Of a stretch of 64,000 bases of DNA, positions 23,057-34,689 are shown piece after piece. The position numbers and the translations under genes are program-made. The DNA is taken from assembly GCF_000835495.1 (NCBI RefSeq), contig NW_015622543.1:496001-560000 (forward strand), written 5' to 3'. Within the stretch, counting starts at the first letter, position 1. Each line of letters begins with the position of its first letter. The notes under the pieces were generated by a model. That model did not search any database, had not been told where the DNA came from, and saw only the letters and a list, made by a program, of their open reading frames with translations. Source of the DNA: Cladophialophora immunda. Its lineage: Eukaryota; Ascomycota; Eurotiomycetes; Chaetothyriales; Herpotrichiellaceae.

Positions 23057-23521
23057 TGCTGCAGGTAGTTACCTGGGTTGGGTAGAGTTGGTTACAACCA
23101 TTAATGTGGTCAAGCAGTAATAAAAGTTGCCCTGGTTGGCGGCTGAAATTGTGCAGCCAGTCGAATGATGTTCTCCGACCGCGGCCGCGGCACGACGTAG
23201 CTGCGTCACCACCTCACGCGTAGCGGGACGGTGCCTGGACTGGTCTTGCGACATCCATTTCACCAACTCGCCAGGCACTTAATCCTTTCTCCCTCTTCTT
23301 CTCAGTTATTTCCACTGGACGCCCTGTTTTACCCAGCGCTGACCCTCAGTCTCTCTTCCCTCTTATCGAGTTCGATCCCTGCTCTACAATTTCAAACATC
23401 CTCGCCCCGCACCGTCACCACTCTTGATCGCCTCCGTCGTTTCCTGGATTTACAACAGCCTGCGCTGTCCTGTTCCCTTCGGCACCTTCCTCTCACACTA
23501 AACAAAGCCAGGACGGTCCAA
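23057..23521. promoter_or_regulatory. Divergent promoter, LIN1 / UFD1
   Basis: 465 bp between the two divergent start codons. The UFD1 side is strongly pyrimidine-rich (CTCTC and TTCC runs 23285-23360), as in fungal 5'UTRs. No other gene fits here. Confidence 0.5.
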
Positions 23522-24793
23522 ATGGTAAGTGTTTGCGTATGGAGCCTCTGTCCGCACTCACCAACATTCTCAGGCTTTCTACCAAGATCCGATGGACTAC
23601 CCGGCCTTCTTGCGCGGTCCTCCTCCCTTGGGCCGCTCGATGGGTGGCCGGTTCGACGAGTACTACCGCTGCTATCCTGTGGTCATGATGAGCGGGCCTG
23701 ATCGAAAGAATGTCAACTATGGTGGAAAGGTGTTCATGCCGCCTTCGGCCCTGGACAAGCTGACAAGACTCCACATTACATACCCCATGGTATTCGAGCT
23801 GATAAACGGAAATGCTGGCAAAAGTACCCATGCTGGTGTTCTTGAGTTCATCGCAGAGGAAGGGAGGATATACTTGCCACAATGGGTATTCCCGCTGGCT
23901 CAAGAAGATGCAAGGGCACATCGCTAACATCTTCGGGATAGCTGATGAAAACTCTCGAGTTGGACCCCGGCGACCTTCTTCAGATCAAATCCACTGATCT
24001 CCCTCCCGGCAAATTCATCAAGCTCCAGCCTCAGTCACCCGCCTTCCTCGACATCTCCGATCCACGAGCCGTCCTCGAAAACGCATTCCGGAACTTCTCC
24101 TGTCTGACAAAGGGCGATATCTTTACATTTGAGTACAATGATCAGACGTACGATATTGCGGTTCTGGAGATTAAGCCAGACACAGACTCACACTCCATCG
24201 TGACCATGGAGACCGATCTAGAAGTTGACTTTGCCACCCCGGTTGGATACGTCCCTCCAGAGCGAACGAGCGGGACAAGCACACCTAGAAGTGGCGTGGG
24301 CAGGCCACACGGTGGACCAGTACATTTTCAGGGAACCATGGCACAGTCAATCAACTACGGAAGCATAGCGCCTTCATCAAACACAGCTGCGGCCGGTGCC
24401 CGTGCCGTCTCCTCGCATTTCCTTTCGGAAGGTCATAAGCTCAGTTCGAAGAGGGGATCGAAAGCTCCGACGCCTAATGCATCTACACCAGTAGGCGGAG
24501 TGTCCACAAATGCCGCGAAGCCCCCACCAACGAGGAGAACAAACGGACCCCAGCCCTTGCGCCTGGCGCCTGGAAAGCTGTTCTTCGGGTACGAAGTCAA
24601 GCCATTGCGCAAGCGGGACGAAAATGGCGAACCTGTTGGCGGTGATGAAGTGAAACCTCACTTTAAAGGACAGGGCCAGACACTACGCCAGAAGAAACGA
24701 GCAGGAGGCGGAGGGACGGATAGCGGGACAGCGAGCGGCGTGAACAGTGATGCAGAAGGGAGAGCCAAGCCCAAGGGCAGTGGACGGAGGTAG
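23522..24793 (+). CDS. UFD1: Ubiquitin fusion degradation protein 1
   Basis: Three exons: the start codon alone (23522-23524), then 23574-23885 and 23942-24793, giving 388 aa. The UFD1 double-psi-beta-barrel domain spans about 18-200: YRCYPVVMMSG, KVFMPPSALDKL, PMVFELING, LPQWLMKTLELDPGD and KGDIFTFEYNDQTYDI are all family signatures. The C-terminal half is low-complexity with a conserved LFFGYEVKPL segment and a basic tail. Ufd1 pairs with Npl4 as cofactor of Cdc48/p97, extracting ubiquitinated proteins for proteasomal degradation, including in ERAD. Splitting the ATG from the rest by an intron is common for fungal genes. Confidence 0.96.
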
Positions 24794-25277
24794 CAGATGT
24801 CACTTGGAGGGGATTGCTTGATTGACCAACTGCATTGATGCATAGCGAAGGCGCTCCTGAGCTGGATGCACATAGAGGATCAGCGACATACAAACCCACA
24901 GACAGAGGTTTGAGCAAGGACGAGTCATGGGGATTTTCTGTCAACCATTCGTGGAACCGTGTTTGATTTTGAAGGCTAGAAAACCGTCCCACGTCTTTCT
25001 AAAGATGGAGTGTTTGTCTAAACCTCCATAGATGGACCTGGATAATTACATGTAGATATAGAATCTTCAGCCTCGTCCGGAAAACAATACCCCGAAGACC
25101 GCGCAACTGGCCTCCGTGTACACATCTACGTCATACAACGTCAGACCACGCGCCTGCATTTACACTGGCTGAACTTATGATTCTCCAAGGCTGAATGCAG
25201 TGGACTACAATTGAGAGACGCAGAACCCAAGCATCAACAACCAATATCCCTGCCTTTCCAAGACCGATGATACCAAG
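24794..25277. other. Intergenic, no gene seen
   Basis: 484 bp between UFD1 and the fructosamine-kinase gene. Minus-strand ORFs here lack family features. Confidence 0.4.
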
Positions 25278-26376
25278 ATGCCCGCCATAGATCCCGCCAT
25301 TGCGCGCGCCCTACACCTCGATGCAGGCACTGCCCACATTTCCGCCCACGGCGGCTCTGGCTTTGCATCAACATTCCGCATCACCACGGCCACCACGGCC
25401 TTCTTCGTTAAACAGTCCCGCTCTCCGGGCGCGGACGTCATGTTTCAGGGGGAGCATGCCTCTCTCAACGCCATTCACGATGCCGTGCCCAGCCTGTGTC
25501 CAAAGTCTTTCGCCTGGGGACCATTGGAGAAGGGAGGCGGATACTTCCTTGCCACAGAATTTCTGGACCTCAATGGGCGGACATCGTCGCGGACCAGGAG
25601 CGGAGGTGGCAGTGGCAGTGGTAGCGGAATGTCTCTTGCCCAAAAACTCGCAAAGTTACACACGACTCCCGCCCCCGTCCCTGAAGGGCACGACGCGCCT
25701 CAGTTTGGATTCCCGGTCACGACGTGCTGCGGGGATACGCCTCAAGACAATACCTTCACCTCCTCGTGGGCAGAGTTTTTCGGGAAGCGACGGCTCCTCG
25801 CAATCCTCGAGAAGGCGGAGGAGAATAACGGGAGAGACCCGGAGTTGCGGCGGGTTGTCGAAAGGACCGTCCACGAGGTAGTGCCCAAGCTGCTTGGGAG
25901 CAGCCATCTGGGTGGCAAAGAGGGGATCAAGCCGGTCGTCGTGCATGGCGATCTGTGGTCAGGCAATAAATCCAAAGGCAGCTTCGTCGGCCGCGACAAT
26001 GCGACTCCGGACATGCCGGGACCGACGGAGGACGTGGTCTTTGACCCGTCGTCCTGTTACGCGCACAACGAGTACGACTTTGGGATCATGCGCATGTTTG
26101 GCGGGTTTTCGTCGTTCTGGCAGGAGTACCACGGGCTGGTGCCCAAGACGGAGCCCGTAAGCGAATACGAGGACCGAGTGTCGTTGTATGAAAGTGTGAG
26201 GCTCCCTTTCGGTTTTTGATGCTCTTTCTGTTCCATGGGGTTCACTCTAACGCAGGCTGATCTATTTTCTGCAGTACCATCACCTCAACCATTACGCAAT
26301 CTTTGGAGGCAGCTACAAGTCCGGGGCCATGGGAATCTTGAAGAAGCTGGTGAGAAAGCACGGCGAGCACCAATAA
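25278..26376 (+). CDS. Fructosamine/ketosamine-3-kinase
   Basis: Two exons (25278-26195, 26275-26376) give 339 aa, matching the fructosamine kinase family (PF03881). The P-loop-like N-terminus (HGGSGFASTFRI), the phosphate-binding lysine segment (FFVKQSR) and the catalytic loop HGDLWSGN (H223, D225, N230) are present, as is the C-terminal YHHLNHYAIFGG completed by the second exon. These enzymes phosphorylate ketosamines on glycated proteins or free sugars-amines so that the adduct breaks down. A Gly/Ser run (about residues 110-122) between the lobes looks like a flexible insertion. The metal-binding Asp that follows the catalytic loop is in the segment VVFDPSSCYAH. Confidence 0.93.
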
Positions 26377-26863
26377 CTGTGGTTCAACGATACGTGCAAC
26401 GACGATGACTCTTTCATCTTGGTGTGCTTCTGAAACATACAGAAGTGGGAAATGGCGTCTCGAAAATATAAGACCTGCGCGGTGTTCATATTGTGCGAGA
26501 GACGGGTTGTGGCCCGCCATCTATATACGTACCTAGGTTCAACGCATAATATACTCGTAAATCTATGTGGATACGGAGTACGGCGCAATGGGTCCATCCC
26601 CACCGCGTATTATGACTGGAGGCACCCGACATTGTCCAATGAGTCGGCAGCCGATTATCTGGCGCCCTTTGTTAGACACAACCAGGTCCATGTTCCCCCT
26701 CTGCTGGTCTAGAAACTTACATATCCCTTCTGTTTTGATTCTTATGCTTCCGCCCCCCAACTGGACGTGAGTCTGGCGTCAGCATCGTCGCCCATTCCGC
26801 TGAAGCTGGTATAGCCACTCACCTCTCAACTCTTCCCGTATCGACTCCCACGGCCACGAGGTG
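26377..26863. other. Intergenic, no gene seen
   Basis: 487 bp between two plus-strand genes, with only short non-family ORFs on either strand. Confidence 0.4.
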
Positions 26864-28450
26864 ATGGTGCGGGTCAAGGACGGCCAAAAGCCCAGGGCTC
26901 GCTGGAGCCCGGACGAAAGCTACGACCGCCACAAGCGGCCTCGATGGCGACCATTGCTGCTCCTGGCTGCGGTCGTCGTCGCCGTCGGTGTTGCCTTCAA
27001 AGATGACCTTCACAGACCACACTTATACCTGCTGCCTCTCATCCCGTCTTCGCTTCTCTCATTGGATCAGCGTGTTGCCAGGATCATGGCCGTGACTCCG
27101 CTGATGGGTGAGTCCACCCTCTGCCGCCAGAATGGCACCTACGAGTTTCTCTCCGCTGACTGCGCTGCCCACAAAACCCAGACGGACATGATGATTTGGC
27201 GTGGAGCGTCCGCTGGCACTTCCGCAACCATATCTACGACCAAGACTTCCGGTCCAAGTTCGAGGGCGGCGGCATGCCGGACCATTTCGACCTGGCCCGG
27301 CTGAAGCAGGGCCGGCAAGGCGGGCTCTTCTGGAGCTGCTTCATCGACTGTCCCGCCGACGGGTTCGACTTTTCCAATGCAAACTACGCTTCCAGTGAGT
27401 TTTTCCATGTCCGGGGGAATTGGCCCAGAGTGTGTGACGTTCTCCCTAACGTCGTGGCAGCTGTCGTTCTGGCGCTTTCGCAGATGGACCTCATACATCG
27501 CCTGCAGGCCGCCTACGCCGACGTCTTCTCTCCAGCCACGCTCGACAGTACCGCGGCCCTGACGGCCTTCAGGCGCCATGGGAAGTTGCTCTCCCCGATC
27601 GGGCTTGAAGGGCTCCATATGATCGGGAGGAATGCATCGATGCTCCGCCTCTACCACCAGCTAGGAGCGAGATATGTCACGTTGACCCATAATTGCCACA
27701 ACGCCTTTGCAGACGCCGCGCAGCTTGCGGCTCATGACGACCCCCATGGCCTGGACGCTGCTATCCCTGCAGCACCACACTGGGGCGGCCTGAGTCCTCT
27801 GGGCACTCAGCTCATCCGTGAGATGAACCGTCTGGGCATGATCGTAAGTGGTACTTCGCTCCCTGGACGAATTCGCTCTGACCCATGTCGCCCAGGTCGA
27901 TCTGGCCCACGTCCACCCGGCGACCATGCACGACGTGCTCGCGGGCAACCAGACCAAGTCGTTCCCCGGCAGCCGGGCGCCCGTCATCTTCTCGCACTCG
28001 TCGGCGCACGCGCTGTGTCCTCACCCGCGCAACGTGCCGGACCACATCCTCCCGCTGGTCCAGCAGACCGACTCGGTCGTCATGGTGACGTTTGTGCCGG
28101 GCTTCATCTCCTGCGTCAACTCGACCACCCCGGGCACCATCCCGACGTTCTACCCGGCCAACTCCACGCTGGATTGGGTCGCGGATCACATCATGTACAT
28201 CGGCGGCAAGATCGGCTTCGAGCACGTGGGGATCGGGAGCGACTTTGACGGGACGCCCACCACCCCCCGCGGCTTGGAGGACGTGAGCAAGTTTCCCGAC
28301 CTGTTGAAGGAGCTCTTGAAGCGCGGTCTGAGCGACAGGCAAGTCGAGGGGATTACGGGAGGCAATCTCCTGCGCGTGTGGAAGAGGGTGGAGGAGGTGG
28401 GCAGGGAGATGCAGCGGGAGGGTGTCACGCCCATGGAAGACGACATCTAA
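26864..28450 (+). CDS. Membrane (renal-type) dipeptidase with N-terminal anchor
   Basis: Four exons (26864-27107, 27182-27394, 27461-27843, 27896-28450) give 464 aa. After a basic N-terminus, a hydrophobic helix at about residues 31-45 looks like a signal anchor. The M19 peptidase domain (PF01244) starts with the zinc ligands H84 and D86 in DGHDDLAW and continues with LFWSCFIDCP, YVTLTHNCHNAFAD, VDLAHVHPATM, VIFSHSSAHALCPHPRNVPD and IGSDFDG. These enzymes cleave dipeptides with two zinc ions; fungal members also occur in secondary-metabolite pathways for glutathione-derived groups. Start is the ATG at 26864; the frame is open 3 bp upstream from a GTG. Orientation suggests a secretory-pathway or vacuolar lumen location. 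Confidence 0.92.
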
Positions 28451-28675
28451 TCCTCAAATTAGAGGGTGGATGAGACAACAGAGGTTCAGGCTGGGACTCG
28501 GATTCAAGCCTGCCTGTGGGCTCACCCTGCAAGAGCAACTCGTGCGTGAACGATTCCGTCTCAGTAATCGAGAGCACTTCTGGACAGACTTGGAACTTGG
28601 ATTTGCACAGACTAGACATGAGAGGTCCTTGACAAATGAAGGACAATACGGATAATAACCCCAACTGAATCAAAC

Positions 28676-28771
28676 CTTCACCTAGACAATCTTCACCTAG
28701 ACAATCTTCACCTAGACAATCTTCACCTAGACAATCTTCACCTAGACAATCTTCACCTAGACAATCTTCAC
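28676..28771. repeat. 15-bp minisatellite over the CCCH-gene stop codon
   Basis: Six perfect head-to-tail copies of CTTCACCTAGACAAT (28676-28765) plus a partial seventh. The unit is five codons long. Read on the minus strand in the frame of the adjacent CCCH gene, each unit carries an in-frame TAG, and the gene's own stop (28757-28759) is the first of these. Confidence 0.95.
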
Positions 28772-30321
28772 GTCCACATCGTGCATGTCGGGGGGAAACT
28801 TACATTGTGCACCACGCGCACAGTTATCTCCGTGAGGGCAGCGATGACCATAAAGACAATCCGCGACGTTGCACGACAAGCCAAACGAGCAAGGGGTCCG
28901 GCGTGCATTGGCACGCAAGGCGGGCCACTGCTCCTCGGGCAGCCGTCTGCCGTGCTCGTGCTGACAATTTCCGTACTTCTCTAAGTACGGACAACTTCCC
29001 CGGAGATGGAACCAGTTGCAGAGTTTGCGCGCCGACAAGCGAGCGAAGTCTTGTTGGGAATAGCTGAGCGGCGCGTCCACGCGGTGGCCCATTTTGTTTC
29101 GCAACACCCCCGATGTCACAGGCACTCCGGCTACTGGCAACCTTTGCTGCTGGGTGGTGGCAGCAGCAGCAAAGTTGGGCGTCACTGCTGGGGGAGCTCT
29201 CGCCACCACCATTGCGTAGTCTGCTGAAGGAGTGTCTGGGGGCGTGGGGTGGGATGACACCCGGCGCTTGACGTTGCCCAGCTTCTGGCTTCTGAAGACC
29301 TTGTCGAACGCGACGGTGCGGAATCGGTCCTTGATGTCGGCCAGTTCCTGGGCAAACGGCGGACCTTCTAGGAGGAGGATGCGTCGGCGGTCGGTTTCAT
29401 GCTGGGCGAACGGCCCAAGCAGTCGGGCGTATCCATTGTCGGCCGTGCCGCCAAAGAATACGCGTTCACAGTGCACATCGGCCAGATCGCGTCGAAAAGT
29501 CGCTTGGTGCGAAACATCAGCGTTGTTGACACCACAGCAACTTGTCTCATCGAGGGGGGAGCCTTACCCTTGACCTTTTCGTCCGAGCACTCCTTACCAT
29601 TACCTGCGTCCACAAAATCACACATGGCGTCACCCATGTTGAAACCACGAATGAACTCGTCGAGGGAGGTGGATTCGGCGAGAATCTCTTTCTCCTTATA
29701 CGTCTTGGCCAGTCCTTTCACGTTCGCGTACACACGAACTATCACTTGTACCTGGTGTGGTGTGGAGGTGGGCGAGGATCGAAGCTCCTCTTCAACGGCC
29801 TGTTTGAGCAGGCTGGCTGTATTCTTCCCGCCATTCATGCCCTGTTTAACGAGCTCATCTTCAAACTGGATTCATACGCTCAGCGAGGCTCTCCGCTGAA
29901 TGTGAGGGGATAGGGAAGGATAATACCGGCATACAGTCGCCGTCGATCACAACCGAGGCGAAAACGAGACGAGCCTGCCCCAAGGTCAGGTCAGTCAAAG
30001 GGGGCAAATGAAGAACCAAGCGCATGTTCTTACCTTTTCAAGCTGTAAGGCTTGGATCTGCTCCTCGACGCCTTTAACTTTGTCACGAGTCATCTTGATC
30101 ACGTCCTTCTTGTCATGGAGCTCCGCCTCAGCGTCGGATAACTTCTTGGATTGCTGTTCGATGTGGTCGAACAGACTCTAGATCGATCGGAAGTGACCAA
30201 AGCCAGCCCAAGCCTCGTGAGTTTACCGTACCATGATCAGTGAATGCTTCTTGTCGTCATGACTCTTGCACAAATCCCATTCCGCCTTCAAACCCTGCAG
30301 CTGCACTTGCGGACCCGACAT
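28757..30321 (-). CDS. CCCH zinc-finger protein with N-terminal coiled coil
   Basis: Five exons (30321-30232, 30177-30034, 29974-29927, 29865-29568, 29502-28757) give 441 aa. The N-terminus is a coiled coil (about 30-80, SKKLSDAEAELHDKKDV). A conserved fungal domain follows, with ARLVFASVVIDGDCMPF, then VIVRVYANVKGLAKTY and FVDAGNGKECSDEKVK. The C-terminus has Cys/His clusters of CCCH type (LCNWFHLRGSCPYLEKYGNC, TPCSFGLSCNVADCLYGHRC, CPHGDNCARGAQCKF). Proteins of this architecture are widespread in Pezizomycotina and probably bind RNA, but I know of no firm function. The stop codon falls in a 15-bp minisatellite. Start is the ATG at 30321. Confidence 0.88.
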
Positions 30322-30752
30322 CTCCTTTTTCAATTCAACCCACAGTCCAAACAACACAGAAAACTATGCTGGCAGTGTGCACAAGACCGTTGGATGGGGG
30401 AGAGGCTGAGGAACAAATTTATATATTGGCCAAGGCACCGACAAATACGAGGTATCTGGTCCTAGCCACGCAAGCGTGCTGACTCGCCTTGAGGTTGGTT
30501 ACACAGCATGCACTTCGCCGAATCGCAGGAGGACAAGTCATCATCCCCCCCCCTACGCCGGGCGTTTCAACGGTCTACCCAAGCAGACAATTTTCCGTCG
30601 GTTGTGGATTCTCAAACAATCAGATCGGCTGGCTGGGTCGCAGCTTATACGACCTCGGGAGCGGCGATGAGCATATAGGACAGCCCGAACACCTCTTCTT
30701 TCTCACTAGCGAGCAGCGTACTCATTCGGCCCCTCCAAGTTCCATGCCCCCA
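30322..30752. other. Intergenic, junction to second accessory cluster
   Basis: 431 bp between the CCCH gene's start and the P450 stop codon, both on the minus strand. A TATATATTG box-like sequence at about 30420-30428 lies about 100 bp upstream of the CCCH start. No gene seen. Confidence 0.45.
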
Positions 30753-32847
30753 TCAAGCCACCATTTCCTTCTTCGAAACATACGTGCCAAATTTCATCCC
30801 CTCGGGCACCTTCATCCACTGCTTGGTGACTGGGTCCAGAATGCCTTCTTCGCAACGCTTCCACGCCTCTCGAATCATCTCTGCCTTCTTCGGGGTGCGA
30901 GGTTTCATGTCGATAAGGAAGTCCCTGGGTTGTACCGTGGTTCCACCCACGAAGTCTTCAATATCCGGAACGATAGGCTTCCCGTCTGGACCGATCGGCT
31001 GGTCAATGTTGAAAGCCCAGACGATGCGGGCGGTGGCAAGAAACAGCGAACGTTCGGCGATGTGCATCCCCTGGCACATGCGACGGCCGGCTCCGAAGAT
31101 CCAATTCTGGCGTTGATTCTCTTCAGGGTTGGTGGCAGACTGAAATTCACTCTGTGAGTCGTTGATGAATCGCATGGGATCGTACTTGCGAGGGTTGGGG
31201 TTGCGTTTTGGGTCCATGTTGATTGTCCTGTTTTCGCGTGAGCGAGGATCGAAACATGTCGGCCCGCCGAAAGGAGAGTTCATAGAGGTCTCAAGCCCTT
31301 ACCAATTGTTGTTGACGACTGCCGCGCCCTTGGGAATTCTGTAACCCATATAGTGGTCTTCCTGGATTAAGCCGTGAGGCGATCCCAGAATCAAAGTAGG
31401 CATCCACCGAATGGCTTCTTTCACACACGACCGAATGTAGGGACAGTTGGGTGCATCATCCATCTCCGGCATCCGATCGAAGCCCACGACTCGGTCAATT
31501 TCCTCTTGGGCAGCCTTTTGGGCCTCGGGAAAAACTAACATCGCTTGGATGAATCCCACCAGTGTTCCGGAGGTAGTGTCAGAGCCTCCTTCGAGCAGCG
31601 AACCAGAGATATATGCAGCCTGTTCGTCGGTGAAATGTTCCTTCTCTTGGGAGAGGAAGACGTCAACGCTGAAACATGGCTTTTCAAGCATGTCACGTTA
31701 GTTTCTGCTGCGGGAAAGAACGGAACGAGGAGGACAACAAACTCGAGCACGAAGCAATAACGTCCTACATACCAAACAGGTCCCACGTAAAATCCTTTCC
31801 TTGACGTCATTCCAGTGGCCAGTGTATAGCTTGCGCTCCTCCCGATACAGTTCTCTTGCGTACCGATATTCCGGGTTCAACGGGGCCGGAATGTGTCGAA
31901 GGATGGGGAAGCAGTCCATGATCTGAGCGCTCGCGCTAGCAGCTATCTTGCCCCATCTCTCGAAACCCTGAGAATCAGAATTCAGTTAGCACGATGGAGC
32001 AGAAAACCTCCCCCACCCTAAAAAAAAGGAGGGGGGAGGGGGAGGGGGAAGAACAAGTCACCCGGAAGAATTGAAGCATCCGTGGATCTTCTGTACTGAT
32101 GGTACGGAAGCCGTAAACCATCTGAGTTGTCAGCGAGCTGGTGTATCTTCTCAGGTGCAGAACAAAGTCGTTCGGTCGCTCTAGCAGGCCTAACAGCATG
32201 TTTTTGTTCTCGAGATCCTGATAGGGGATATAGGCTACGGCCGTCTTGATGTTGAGCGTATTGTGCATCATCTTGTGGACGAGTCTCCACATCGGTCCAT
32301 ATTTCTGGGATGAATTAGCATTTCCTGCTTCCCCGATTGCGTTGGGACCAGGAGCGAACCATGGTGACGAATCGCTGATAGTTACTCGCCACATCGTGTG
32401 CGAGATACATGTCCGGCCTCGAGGAGTAAATGGCACTGCGGTCGTGCATTAAATCTTTCACGGTCTTGGGCGACGAAAGAACAATCATGGTCTTAGTTCC
32501 TAGTATCAGCGAGTAAATCGGTCTGGCGTGGCTCCTGTATCAGCCACGGAATTGAAGGCGGCGACAGTAGCGGGACTGGTACTGACCCATATTCTTGGGC
32601 CCATTTTTGAAATTGAATATGGGGCCGCTCCGTCGGGATCTATGACGATCAGGCTCAGCCAACGGAGGCTCAGCTGTCGCTCTATTTCTATTCTTACCTG
32701 GTGAATATTTCCCAGGATTGGCACCGTGGGAGGACCAGGGGGGAAATCCGCGGGTCTGCTGCCAATTTGGAGAATTTTGTAAGCCGCATACAAAATGATG
32801 CCTGCTGCAACTGCGGCGAGGGCCATGGGAGGTAGATGGTGATCCAT
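30753..32847 (-). CDS. Cytochrome P450 monooxygenase
   Basis: Multi-exon gene on the minus strand, at least seven exons, about 520 aa. It opens with an ER-membrane anchor (PPMALAAVAAGIILYAAYKI) and the proline-rich hinge PPGPPTVPILGN. Later segments are PIYSLILGTKT, the I-helix oxygen-binding motif EGGSDTTSG, the ExxR pair in VKEAIRW, and the haem loop FGAGRRMCQG with the axial cysteine. Family resemblance is to fungal CYP clans that include O-methylsterigmatocystin-oxidoreductase-like enzymes; the substrate is unknown. One intron (about 31980-32060) has a long C/T tract. The start is the ATG at 32847, since the upstream in-frame codon is only a GTG. It is divergent from the VOC-fold gene at 33381, suggesting that the two act in one pathway. 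Confidence 0.92.
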
Positions 32848-33380
32848 GCTGCACAAGGGAGAGTACACACGACCGAGCCGTGGTTTCTGAGGAGCAGCGT
32901 ATGTTACCTCCCCTCACATGTTTTGTTATATATTCTGCTGAACCCTGCGTTATGAGAGAGTCGTCGACCGACTCGGGCCGATACCCTAGGCCTCCGAGTT
33001 AGTATCATGCATTTCCCGAGGGGAGGAAAGTATTCAGGATCGCTTCGTTGGCTCCGGGGTGTTCGTCCGGAGCCCGGGATCGACTTTCGTGGTCGTTTCG
33101 TGAGAGAGCGTGAGTGGGGGGCTTTGTGAACGCGATATGTTGAGCTTTTTGGACGATTCCCAGCCCAGCGATGATGGGATGTCATGCAACCGGAGAGTCT
33201 CAGGACTTGGTGGCTCGGAGTCTTCGGCTGCGCATCCGGCACCAGCCAGAGGTCAAGGTCAAGCTATTGCTTTTATCGAATGCCAACTGAGCTCTTGATT
33301 GCCTCCCCGCCTTGATCAAATCGATACAGTAAGGCTCATTGCCCTGTCGCAAGTTGAAAAAGGGTCACGAAGCCCAAGTT
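32848..33380. promoter_or_regulatory. Divergent promoter, P450 / VOC-fold gene
   Basis: 533 bp between the divergent starts. Near the middle is a perfect interrupted palindrome, described separately. The P450 side has a TATATATT element near 32928-32935. Confidence 0.55.
33050..33074. promoter_or_regulatory. CGG-N9-CCG palindrome, candidate zinc-cluster operator
   Basis: Perfect 8-bp inverted arms GGCTCCGG and CCGGAGCC flank a 9-bp spacer. The arms hold CGG and CCG in the orientation recognised by dimeric Zn2Cys6 activators, about 200 bp upstream of the P450 and 310 bp upstream of the VOC gene. Confidence 0.5.
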
Positions 33381-33950
33381 ATGGCACAGACGTCCCGTGT
33401 TAGAAGTCCGAGCAAGTTTGCTCATGTGGTGCTCCGTACCAGCAGCGACAATCTTCAGAAGATGGTGCAATTCTACAAGGATTTCCTCGGAGCCAGCGCC
33501 GCCTTTGAAAACGATTTTCTGTCCTTTCTCACCTACGACGATGAACACCATCGTATTGCGATCGCGGGCATCCCGGGAACTGCGCCAAAGAATATCAAGT
33601 CTTGCGGATTAGAGCATACGGCATTCAGTTTCGACACCCTGGATGACCTGCTTGAGGCATATACACAGCGCAAAGCCATGGGTATCCTGCCCATGTGGAG
33701 TGTGAACCACGGTCCGACTACCAGTATATACTATGCCGACCCGGACGGCAATCAGATCGAGACGCAGGTGGACAACTTTGAGACGGCCGAAGAAGCGACC
33801 GAGTTTATGAAGTCCAAGTATTTCGAGGAAAATCCCATCGGGACCGACTTCGACCCCGAGGAGATGATCGAAAAGCTGCGCAATGGGGTTAGTCCTGAGG
33901 TGTTGAAGAAGAGAGTGGAAATTGGTCCTCGTAGCATTCTGGCGCACTGA
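33381..33950 (+). CDS. VOC-fold (glyoxalase / extradiol dioxygenase-like) protein
   Basis: Single exon, 189 aa. The vicinal-oxygen-chelate fold (PF00903) shows paired beta-alpha-beta-beta-beta modules. The metal triad typical of type I extradiol dioxygenases is visible: H15 in FAHVVLRTS, H79 in LEHTAFSF and E127 in DGNQIETQVD. The C-terminal extension (KYFEENPIGTDFDPEEMIEK) is common in fungal proteins annotated as biphenyl-2,3-diol 1,2-dioxygenase-like. It may cleave a catechol-type ring or isomerise an intermediate; a non-dioxygenase VOC activity is also possible. The start is ATG 33381, not the upstream TTG. It shares a promoter region with the P450. Confidence 0.88.
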   Translation: MAQTSRVRSPSKFAHVVLRTSSDNLQKMVQFYKDFLGASAAFENDFLSFLTYDDEHHRIAIAGIPGTAPKNIKSCGLEHTAFSFDTLDDLLEAYTQRKAMGILPMWSVNHGPTTSIYYADPDGNQIETQVDNFETAEEATEFMKSKYFEENPIGTDFDPEEMIEKLRNGVSPEVLKKRVEIGPRSILAH

Positions 33951-34680
33951 ATTCCTCTATAAATCAAAGAAGGTTCAGGATGGGATGATGTGGCCGAATC
34001 CGACGGACAATCATGATCACTCTGTCCCAGGGGTCGATAAGGTTGATCTCTTTTTCAGCCGACATTTGCCAGCAGTGTCTCCTCAGGAATACAGAGAAGT
34101 ATATACCGCCATATTGGCGCGACTCTCTCTGTATGTATTTGCCAGTCGCCTGAACACCTTGCTGATTTTCCCGAGTCGTGACTGCGTGTAAGCAACTTGG
34201 AGCCATGGCGGTGCATGCTGCGCGTTGAAAAGCCTCCAAGGTGCCATTCTTGTTCCTCCGATGCCATAGTTGTCTACCTGCTGCGACTCGGCACCACGCG
34301 ACTGTATCGCTCTCGGTGGTCCTCCAAGGTGTATTCGAATCAAGACCTGAGGGCTGAGGTGATAAAAGGTGGGAGACGGGCGACGCGGTGTGAAGCAGCG
34401 AGGGTAAAAGAAGCGACAATCAACAGCCCGCAACTGAGCACACACGCACTGCGTATCTTGTTTGTGCCATGAAGCAAGGGCATCTGAAACTTCGTGCATG
34501 ATTTACGGCTTCTTGATGGCGGAACGCAATTGATCTGGTGGCTTCACTGGATCGAATGCTTGGCAATTGTGTTGGTCTGATTTCACTGTCACTCACTTCC
34601 TGACTATATTAACCTTATCTATATGGCTTGATCTTGAGCCGAAGGCAGAGAAAGATATCTCGCACGATGAGAGACGCTTC
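33951..34680. other. Intergenic, no gene seen
   Basis: 730 bp following the VOC-fold gene. Several short ORFs on both strands (33964-34499) overlap one another and show no family features. Confidence 0.4.
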
Positions 34681-34689
34681 GCTGCCAAC

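Noticed and set aside
27812..28342. 176-aa minus-strand ORF
   Set aside because: Antisense to the dipeptidase catalytic exons.
28676..28771. CRISPR-like repeats
   Set aside because: Units are directly adjacent with no spacers, in a eukaryotic genome; it is a minisatellite.
32018..32050. G-rich run that could form a quadruplex
   Set aside because: Lies in a P450 intron where the coding strand reads as a polypyrimidine tract before the acceptor; ordinary explanation suffices.
33339..33380. Upstream start of the VOC-fold protein
   Set aside because: The extension begins at TTG, while ATG 33381 immediately precedes the conserved fold.
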